Of a stretch of 64,000 nt of DNA, positions 58,312-64,000 are shown one piece after another (position 1 is the stretch's first letter; every line of letters begins with the position of its first letter). The stretch lies in the NCBI RefSeq assembly GCF_001308015.1, contig NZ_LGYH01000004.1, positions 1 to 64,000 on the forward strand, in the 5' to 3' direction. The stretch is from Neisseria sp. 83E34 (GTDB lineage Bacteria > Pseudomonadota > Gammaproteobacteria > Burkholderiales > Neisseriaceae). The notes under the pieces were generated by a model. It saw nothing but the letters and a program-made list of their open reading frames with translations, had not been told where the DNA came from and ran no database searches. A program made the position numbers and the translations under genes.

Positions 58312-58342
58312 ATGCCTGTCTGAAATGTTTTCAGACAGGCAT
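58312..58342 (-). terminator. DUS hairpin after lolA
   Basis: ATGCCTGTCTGAAA (58312-58325) faces its complement (58329-58342), 14 bases past the lolA stop on the reverse strand. Confidence 0.8.
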
Positions 58343-58355
58343 TCTGTTTACTGAA

Positions 58356-58964
58356 TCAGTTGCTTAATACATCTACGCCTTTAGGCGGCGTGAAGGTGAA
58401 AGTGTTGCCCGAAAAAGAGGGTTTGTTGTTTAAGTTGCTGAATTGAATGGTAGTTTGATTGCCAAAGCTGTCTTTAAGCTGCATATTGCTCAAAGCGGAG
58501 CCTTTGAAACCGATTCGGATGTATTGATAGCCGGCATTATTTTTTTTAGGCGTGGCGAGTACATAATCAATGCCGTCGGATGAACCGTCTTCTTTCAAAG
58601 CATAGCTGCTTTCAAGCGCGGTTTTGTTGGATAAGATGGCGGCCGGGCTGTCGCCGATGGTTTGGTTTTGGTTAGATTTGGTAACTTGTTTTAAATCAAT
58701 GTCGTATAACCAAATGGTTTTGCCGTCACCTACGATGGTTTGCTTGTAAGGTTTGGTGTATTCCCAACGAAATAAACCCGGGCGGCGGATTTGGAAAGAG
58801 CCGCTGGCGGATTGGGTTTTCTTTTTGCTTTTCACGGTTTGGGTGAAGTTGCCGCTGATACCGTCGGAATCATTGTTAAACTGCTTCAAAGCATCAATTG
58901 CGCCCGCATGGGCTGCGCTGATGCTTAAGCTAAAAATAGTGGCAGCGGTAAAGAGTTTTTTCAT
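58356..58964 (-). CDS. lolA: Outer-membrane lipoprotein carrier LolA
   Basis: LolA ferries lipoproteins across the periplasm. The 202-aa protein has a signal ending AAHAG (about residue 20), then DGISGNFTQTVKSKKK, GSFQIRRPGLFRWEYTKPY and a C-terminal FTFTPPKGVDVLSN, as in the family. The start at 58964 gives a proper signal; the frame to 59018 does not. Confidence 0.95.
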   Translation of the reverse strand: MKKLFTAATIFSLSISAAHAGAIDALKQFNNDSDGISGNFTQTVKSKKKTQSASGSFQIRRPGLFRWEYTKPYKQTIVGDGKTIWLYDIDLKQVTKSNQNQTIGDSPAAILSNKTALESSYALKEDGSSDGIDYVLATPKKNNAGYQYIRIGFKGSALSNMQLKDSFGNQTTIQFSNLNNKPSFSGNTFTFTPPKGVDVLSN

Positions 58965-59239
58965 TGGGGGTATCCTTTCTCTGTTCGGATGAATTTTATT
59001 GTTTGCTTGGCAAAGCATATTAAGCGATTCAGCAGAATTTACAAGGGTTTGGCCGCTTTTCAGACGGGCATTGTTTAATTGTAAAGATGCGGTTCAAATT
59101 AAAACCCTTGAAAATTCAAGCGGCAATAAAAATTGCTTTAACTTGAATTTAAACCCCTTTTACCTATGCTAAATACAACAGTATTTCAAATAATCTCTTG
59201 AGTGCCGGATAGAATAAGCAAATCCGCTATAATACAGCG

Positions 59240-60088
59240 ATGAACAGCATTTATTCTCTTCTATATTCCGCGCTTTCAGCAAATGATGCCGACGAAAAAT
59301 GCAAACTGACCAACGAAGCATTTGATGCTTGGGCGACAGGCAGTTTGACAGCTTCGGCTGATGAGCCGCCGTGTGATTTTCGTATGGCGGGGCATCCGGC
59401 AAAGCCGGAGCTGGTGCCGCCGTCTGAAGTGACACAACGCAAAATGAACACGCCGGAAGGTTATGCTGCTATGCTGCATGCGGTATGCCATATTGAATTT
59501 AATGCCATCAACCTCGCGCTGGACGCAGCTTACCGCTTCCGCAGCGTGCCACCGCAATATACCGCCGACTGGCTGCGTGTGGCGAAAGAAGAAGCTTATC
59601 ATTTTGTGCTGATGCGCGATCGGCTTCGTGCGCACGGCTTTGATTACGGTGATTTTAAAGCGCACAACCATTTGTGGGACATGGCTTATAAAACGGCTTT
59701 TGATCCGTTGTTGCGTATGGCTTTGGTGCCGAGGGTTTTGGAGGCGAGGGGTTTGGATGTAACACCGGGTATCCGTGCTAAGGTGGCGCAGCGGGGAGAC
59801 GAGGAAACTTGTGCGGTGCTGGATATTATTTACCGTGATGAAGTGGGGCATGTGCAGATCGGCAACCATTGGTATGTGTGGCTTTGCGAGCAACGGGGTT
59901 TGGAACCTGTGGCGCTGTTCCGTAATTTGCTGGCGCGTTACGATATGTTTATTTTTCGAGGTTATGTAAATTTAGAAGCAAGAGAGCGGGCGGGCTTCAG
60001 CCGATTTGAGTTGGACATGCTGGAGGATTTTGAAAATAGTATGAAAGCGGGCGGACAGCGGCGGAATTGGCAGAATGCTTTGAGGTGA
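59240..60088 (+). CDS. DUF455 ferritin-like protein
   Basis: The 282-aa helical protein has pairs of metal-type residues on helices: CHIEFNAINLALDA, KEEAYHFVLMRDRL and RDEVGHVQIGNHWY (E..H motifs of a di-iron ferritin-like fold). It matches the DUF455 family; its reaction is unknown. It stands alone, ending near a repeat remnant and two DUS hairpins. The 59019-59239 gap to lolA is AT-rich with no recognised feature. Confidence 0.85.
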   Translation: MNSIYSLLYSALSANDADEKCKLTNEAFDAWATGSLTASADEPPCDFRMAGHPAKPELVPPSEVTQRKMNTPEGYAAMLHAVCHIEFNAINLALDAAYRFRSVPPQYTADWLRVAKEEAYHFVLMRDRLRAHGFDYGDFKAHNHLWDMAYKTAFDPLLRMALVPRVLEARGLDVTPGIRAKVAQRGDEETCAVLDIIYRDEVGHVQIGNHWYVWLCEQRGLEPVALFRNLLARYDMFIFRGYVNLEARERAGFSRFELDMLEDFENSMKAGGQRRNWQNALR

Positions 60089-60094
60089 TATAGA

Positions 60095-60180
60095 TTAGTT
60101 GAACCACTTGAGCAGTATCGTCATCTTTGGGTTAAGAGTGGGCGTGGTTTAAAGCATAGTTTATAAGTTGATTTATTATG
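60095..60180. repeat. Shortened, diverged MITE-like copy
   Basis: ATTAGTTGAACCACTTGAGC, then CGTCATCTTTGGGTT, and at the right TATAAGTTGATTTATTATG correspond to the ends and inner start of the 140-bp repeat. About 50 bases of interior are missing. Assignment rests on the ends. Confidence 0.5.
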
Positions 60181-60221
60181 GGATGCGCTCTAATGTATCC
60201 AATGTCGGTTTCTCAGATGCG

Positions 60222-60258
60222 ATGCCTGTCTGAAAAATCAATTTATTCAGACAGGCAT
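60222..60258. terminator. DUS hairpin after the DUF455 gene
   Basis: ATGCCTGTCTGAAA (60222-60235) faces TTCAGACAGGCAT (60246-60258). It is the first of two DUS hairpins between convergent genes. Confidence 0.75.
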
Positions 60259-60301
60259 TCCTATAATTCTAACTATTTACCATTGTTCTTGAGTGATGAA
60301 A

Positions 60302-60332
60302 ATGCCTGTCTGAAAACTTTTCAGACAGGCAT
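60302..60332. terminator. DUS hairpin after queH
   Basis: ATGCCTGTCTGAAA (60302-60315) and its complement (60319-60332) lie 28 bases beyond the queH stop on the reverse strand. Confidence 0.8.
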
Positions 60333-60360
60333 TCTTCAAAAGGCTGTGCTGTAAGCAGAG

Positions 60361-61041
60361 CTATTCATCAGTTTCTTCGTCGCCGTAATATTTCACACCG
60401 ATTTTAATCGGAGCGCGGCCTTGGGATTTACGGTGGTGGTTGGTGTCACGCAGTGAATAAGCGCAGCCGCAATATTCTTGTTGGTAGAAATGTTCGCGTT
60501 TGCTGATTTCAATCATGCGTGCGCTGCCGCCGCCTTTGCGCCAGTTGTATTCCCAGTAAACCAGATCGGGGTATTTTTCTGCTGCGCGCACGCCGCAATC
60601 GTTGATTTGGTTCATGTTTTTCCAGCGTGAAATGCCGAGCGAACTGGTAATTACGGGAAATCCGTGTTCGTGCGCATAAAGCGCGGTACGCTCGAAACGC
60701 ATATCGAAACACATGGTACAGCGGCGGCCGCGTTCCGGATCCATTTCCATGCCTTTGGCGCGTTCGAACCAGTTATCCACGTCATAATCCGCATCAATAA
60801 AGGGTATACCGTGTTTCTCTGCAAAGGCGATGTTTTCGTTTTTACGAATTTCGTATTCTTTTTTGGGATGGATATTCGGGTTGTAAAAATAAATGGTGAA
60901 ATCAATGCCTGAAGCGAGCATGGCTTCCATCACTTCGCCGGAACATGGTGCGCAGCAAGAATGCAGCAGCACTTTTTTGTGGCCGCCCGGCGGGGTGAGT
61001 ATGGGGCGCTCGAAAGGTTTATCGTTTTGTAGTTTGCTCAT
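60361..61041 (-). CDS. queH: Epoxyqueuosine reductase QueH
   Basis: QueH performs the last step of queuosine synthesis in tRNA. The 226-aa protein has [30 protein letters not shown] and [12 protein letters not shown], the cysteine sets that bind an iron-sulfur cluster in this family (DUF208). It is the alternative to the cobalamin-dependent QueG. No other que gene is in the window. Confidence 0.93.
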   Translation of the reverse strand: MSKLQNDKPFERPILTPPGGHKKVLLHSCCAPCSGEVMEAMLASGIDFTIYFYNPNIHPKKEYEIRKNENIAFAEKHGIPFIDADYDVDNWFERAKGMEMDPERGRRCTMCFDMRFERTALYAHEHGFPVITSSLGISRWKNMNQINDCGVRAAEKYPDLVYWEYNWRKGGGSARMIEISKREHFYQQEYCGCAYSLRDTNHHRKSQGRAPIKIGVKYYGDEETDE

Positions 61042-61060
61042 GATGGTGTGCCTTACGAAG

Positions 61061-61074
61061 TTTCAGACAGGCAT
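61061..61074 (-). repeat. Single DUS upstream of queH
   Basis: One TTTCAGACAGGCAT copy lies about 20 bases upstream of the queH ATG; a weaker GCTTGTCTGAAA follows at about 61097. Confidence 0.8.
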
Positions 61075-61138
61075 TGGATTGGATGGCTATTTATGTGCTT
61101 GTCTGAAAATATATCAAGCACATATTTTATCAGACTGA

Positions 61139-61172
61139 AAGGCCGCCCGAAAGCAGAGTTTCGGGCGGCCTT
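61139..61172 (-). terminator. Terminator of the class V aminotransferase gene
   Basis: AAGGCCGCCCGAAA (61139-61152) pairs perfectly with TTTCGGGCGGCCTT (61159-61172), 14 bases past the stop. The sequence is a relative of GGCCGTCTGAA-type repeats but not a current DUS. Confidence 0.85.
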
Positions 61173-61185
61173 GTGTATGAAAAAT

Positions 61186-62313
61186 TTAAAGTTTGTTTAA
61201 AGCATCTGCGAAAGTTTGAACTGTACGTTCGACATTTTGCAGCTTGTCTAAACCAAACAAGCCGAGGCGGAAGGTTTGGAAGTCGCTGCGTTCGCCGCAT
61301 TGCAGCGGCACGCCGGATGCGATTTGAAGGCCGTATCCGATGAAGGCTTTGCCGCTTTGGATATCGGGATCGGTGGTGTAGCTTACCACTACGCCGGGTG
61401 CTTCAAAGCCTTGTGCAGCAACACTCGGATAGCCTTTTTCTGCCAGCAGAGTGCGGACTTTTTTTCCCAGCTCAAGCTGTTTTTCGCGCAGGTTTTCAAA
61501 GCCGATGTTTTCGGCTTCCTGCATCACCTCGTAGAGTTGGAACAAAGCATCGGTAGGCGGGGTGGCATGGTAAGCGTGGCCGCCGTTTTCAAAGGCTTCC
61601 ATGATTTGCAGCCATTTTTTCAAATCCAGTGCGAAGCTGTCGGATTCGGTGGTTTGCACTTTATCGTAAGCCTTTTGGTTGAGCATGACCAAACCGCAGC
61701 CGGGCGAACCGCTCCAGCCTTTTTGCGGGGCGGAAATCAAGATGTCGATACCGAGTTTTTCCATATCCAGCCAGATGCAGCCCGATGCGATGCAGTCGAT
61801 TACCAGCAGGCCGCCTACTGCGTGAGTGGCTTCCGCCAGTTTTTGAATGTAGTCGTCAGGCAGCATGATGCCAGAGGCGGTTTCAACGTGGGGTGCAAAT
61901 ACGATGGCGGGTTTGTAGGCGGCAATTTCAGCGCACACTTCGTCAATCGGCACGGGTGAAAACGGGGCTTGAGCCGCGTCTTTCTGGCGAGCGGTAAGCA
62001 CTTTGGTGTCGGCTGCGAAGGCGCCTTTTTCTAGAATCTGCGTCCAACGGAAGCTGAAAAAGCCATTGCGCACAATCAAGCATTTTTCGTCGCGCGCAAG
62101 TTGGCGTGCCACGGCTTCCATGCCGGAGGTGCCGCTGCCGGGAATCACGGCAACGTGTCGGGCGCGGTAAACTTTTTTGAGTGTGGCGGATATGTGATTG
62201 AGCGCGGAGCGGAATTTTTGCGACATGTGGTTCAATGCGCGGTCGGTATAAACCACGGAATATTCCAGTAAGCCGTTTTCGTCAACTTCGGGGCGGGGCA
62301 GGGTGCTGCTCAT
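61186..62313 (-). CDS. Class V aminotransferase (PLP enzyme)
   Basis: The 375-aa protein has VIPGSGTSGMEAVARQLA near the start, then VIDCIASGCIWLDMEKLGID and the PLP-lysine ISAPQKGWSGSPG (Lys about 200). The alanine/serine-glyoxylate aminotransferase group fits best, but substrate cannot be read from sequence. It appears to be transcribed alone between terminators. Confidence 0.85.
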   Translation of the reverse strand: MSSTLPRPEVDENGLLEYSVVYTDRALNHMSQKFRSALNHISATLKKVYRARHVAVIPGSGTSGMEAVARQLARDEKCLIVRNGFFSFRWTQILEKGAFAADTKVLTARQKDAAQAPFSPVPIDEVCAEIAAYKPAIVFAPHVETASGIMLPDDYIQKLAEATHAVGGLLVIDCIASGCIWLDMEKLGIDILISAPQKGWSGSPGCGLVMLNQKAYDKVQTTESDSFALDLKKWLQIMEAFENGGHAYHATPPTDALFQLYEVMQEAENIGFENLREKQLELGKKVRTLLAEKGYPSVAAQGFEAPGVVVSYTTDPDIQSGKAFIGYGLQIASGVPLQCGERSDFQTFRLGLFGLDKLQNVERTVQTFADALNKL

Positions 62314-62452
62314 ACTAAAGATTCTCCTTGATTGTTTTATTCATGTAGGCTTGCTGCCTTGTGTCAAAAATATGTTGATTGCCATATTTTGTGCGGTTGC
62401 GGCCGCGTTTTAACTGCACGATATTAGCATTCTATGGCTGCAAATAAAAGCA

Positions 62453-62483
62453 ATGCCTGTCTGAAAACTTTTCAGACAGGCAT
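62453..62483 (-). terminator. DUS hairpin after the polyamine-binding gene
   Basis: ATGCCTGTCTGAAA (62453-62466) and its complement (62470-62483) lie 24 bases past the stop. Confidence 0.8.
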
Positions 62484-62507
62484 TTGCGCGGGTATAAGCA
62501 CTGCGGA

Positions 62508-63650
62508 TTATTTGCCCGCCTTGAGCTGCTGCCACAAGGCAACGGTTTGTTTTTTCGCTTTGTCGCTCATTTGCGGCATGACAAAACCGTTTTTCATATC
62601 TTCGGCGTTCGGGAAGATAGAGCGGGTTTCCACCAGCTCTTTCGGCAGTTTTTCACGCGCAGGCAGGCTGGCCGGTGCGAAGGTTACTTCCAAAGCGTTT
62701 TTGGCCGCCACATCCGGGTTCAGCGTCCAGTCGATATATTTGTGGGCGTTGACGATGTTTTTGGCATCGGCGGGAATCAGCCATGATTCAATCCAAAAGC
62801 CCATGCCTTTGGGGTTGAGCACTTCGATGCCGACTGTGCTGCCCACTTCTTCGGCGCGTTTCTTCGCCATGTTCAAATCGCCGCCGTTACCCGCTGCGAT
62901 ACAGAAGTCGCCGCGCGCCAGCTCGTCGATATAAGATGGGCTGAAACGTTTCACATCGGGGCGGATTTTTTCCAAAACTTTGGCGGCTTCGTCAATGTCG
63001 GCAGGGTTGGTGCCGGCAGGGTCTTTGCCTAAGTAGTTCAATACGATGGGGAACATTTCGCTCGGCGTATCCCACAAGGCGATGCCGCATTGTTTCAGCT
63101 TGTTGGTGTATTCCGGTTTGAATAATAAATCCCAGCCGTTTTCAGGCAGTTGGCCGCCCAGGATTTCTTTGCCTTTTGCGGTGATGGCCAGTGTGTTGAC
63201 GCCGGAGAAATAGGGCACGGCGTATTCATTGCCCGGGTCGGCGGTTTCGAGCATTTTCAGAAGCTCGGGGTCGATGTTTTTATAGTTGGGGATTAAATCT
63301 TTATTGACTTTTTGATAGGCACCCGCTTTGATTTGGCGCGGCAAAAATGCGATGCCTGGCACCACTAAATCATAGCCGGATTTGCCGGTTAACACTTTGG
63401 TTTCCAGGGTTTCGTTGTTTTCGTAAAGGTCGTAGGTGAGCTTCAGGTTGTTTTGTTTTTTGAAGTCGTCTACGGTGCTTTCGTCAACGTAGTTTGACCA
63501 GTTGTAGATGTTTAGGGTGTCAGTTTGCGGCAGGTTGCTGCCGGCAGATGTGGCAGAAGCCGCTTGGCCGTTGGTTGGTTGTTCGGCTTTTTGTCCGCCG
63601 CAGGCGGCCAGCGCGAATGCAATCAGTGCGGTCAATAATGATTTTTTCAT
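62508..63650 (-). CDS. Polyamine ABC transporter substrate-binding lipoprotein (PotF/PotD type)
   Basis: The 380-aa protein has lipoprotein signal MKKSLLTALIAFALAAC (Cys about 17), then LNIYNWSNYVDESTVDDF, LTGKSGYDLVVPG, GVNTLAI and ESWLIPADAKN, typical of the putrescine/spermidine-binding family. No permease or ATPase gene is adjacent, so it works with a transporter coded elsewhere, as is usual in Neisseria. Confidence 0.9.
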   Translation of the reverse strand: MKKSLLTALIAFALAACGGQKAEQPTNGQAASATSAGSNLPQTDTLNIYNWSNYVDESTVDDFKKQNNLKLTYDLYENNETLETKVLTGKSGYDLVVPGIAFLPRQIKAGAYQKVNKDLIPNYKNIDPELLKMLETADPGNEYAVPYFSGVNTLAITAKGKEILGGQLPENGWDLLFKPEYTNKLKQCGIALWDTPSEMFPIVLNYLGKDPAGTNPADIDEAAKVLEKIRPDVKRFSPSYIDELARGDFCIAAGNGGDLNMAKKRAEEVGSTVGIEVLNPKGMGFWIESWLIPADAKNIVNAHKYIDWTLNPDVAAKNALEVTFAPASLPAREKLPKELVETRSIFPNAEDMKNGFVMPQMSDKAKKQTVALWQQLKAGK

Positions 63651-63772
63651 GATGGGTTATCATTCCTTGATGAGTGGAAAAAAGAGAGCCTTAGTGGTTT
63701 TGGATTAAGGCGGGAAACGATTTATTGTAATGGAGGATTTACAAAAAATCAAAATGGAAAAACATAGGCTTG

Positions 63773-63786
63773 ATGCCTGTCTGAAA
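63773..63786 (+). repeat. Single DUS before the last gene
   Basis: One ATGCCTGTCTGAAA copy in the 212-base gap between the divergent polyamine-binding gene and the last gene. Confidence 0.85.
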
Positions 63787-63862
63787 ATAACATTCGCCGG
63801 GTATTTGGCTATAGAATACGGGATTCGTTCCATTTGAAGTGTTGATTGGTAATATTGATTAT

Positions 63863-64000
63863 GAATTCCTTGGCGTTTGATGGTTTTGCGGCTGAAGCGG
63901 CGGTTGGTTTGTTGGAACGGGTTGCGCCCGAGGTTAGCTGTGTTGTATCGCCTTTTGTTGATAAGCTTTTTACTGCTTTGGCTGAAGGCCATTCGTTTAT
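63863..64000 (+). CDS. recD: Probable exonuclease V alpha subunit (RecD), 5' part only
   Basis: An open frame from ATG 63863 runs off the window end, giving 45 residues (MNSLAFDGFAAEAAVGLLER ...). The opening, with SPFVDKLFTALAEGHSF, resembles the N-terminus of neisserial RecD, where an AEGH-type segment precedes the helicase core. No catalytic motif is reached, so the call is tentative. Confidence 0.4.

Overview
The window looks like chromosome of a Neisseria-type betaproteobacterium. A 12-mer, TGCCTGTCTGAA (usually ATGCCTGTCTGAAA), occurs about fifty times on both strands, almost always between genes and mostly as opposed pairs that can fold as hairpins. It has the form of a neisserial DNA uptake sequence (DUS) and matches the TG-wadDUS dialect I know from Neisseria wadsworthii rather than the ATGCCGTCTGAA or AGGCCGTCTGAA dialects of the meningococcus group. 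Gene content is also neisserial: a FetA-type receptor, a CNP1-like protein, PilW, hisS-yfgM-der without bamB, and the sdhCDAB-sdhE-gltA-sucAB-lpd cluster. Most of the window is core housekeeping sequence.

Layout. 0.1-5.6 kb: radA, rep helicase, folA, a thioredoxin-like lipoprotein and a YdhR-like protein. 5.6-8.5 kb: fetA, bracketed by two copies of a roughly 140-bp MITE-like repeat. 8.5-17.7 kb: fadD, mnmA, a cystine-type ABC transporter, pyrC, a TusA-like gene, a CNP1-like gene, a TSUP transporter and trmB. 17.8-21.76 kb: the left end of a Mu-like prophage (LexA-type repressor, an unrecognised reverse-strand gene, a Ner-like regulator and a 3'-truncated MuA-type transposase); everything to its right is gone and the transposase frame runs into the antisense of a phospholipase D gene. 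21.8-29.4 kb: cls-like gene, panD, cutA, HAD phosphatase-hda, dedA, rnfB, a UPF0149 gene and zapE. 29.5-38.3 kb: ndk-rlmN-pilW-rodZ-like-ispG-hisS-yfgM-der-hfq, all forward. 38.5-40.8 kb: nrdA. 41-52 kb: a reverse-strand TCA-cycle cluster, with mdh divergent from it. 53.9-64 kb: ykvA-like, argH, an AlgZ/LytS-type kinase, pth, ratA-rnfH, lolA, a DUF455 gene, queH, a class V aminotransferase, potF/potD-like and the start of a probable recD.

How genes work together. The 41-53.6 kb block encodes 2-oxoglutarate dehydrogenase (E1, E2, E3), citrate synthase, the whole succinate dehydrogenase with its flavin assembly factor, and malate dehydrogenase. The 29.5-38 kb block joins translation-related genes (rlmN, hisS, der, hfq), isoprenoid synthesis (ispG) and pilus/cell-shape factors. 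Cofactor and nucleotide genes (folA, panD, pyrC, nrdA, ndk) are scattered.

The unusual material is non-coding or mobile: the DUS hairpins, four 25-bp tandem repeats, a MITE-like family with at least three good copies plus fragments, a Correia-type element between yfgM and der, DUS copies of other dialects, and the prophage remnant with its cargo gene. I saw no rRNA, tRNA or CRISPR, though tRNAs were searched for by eye only.
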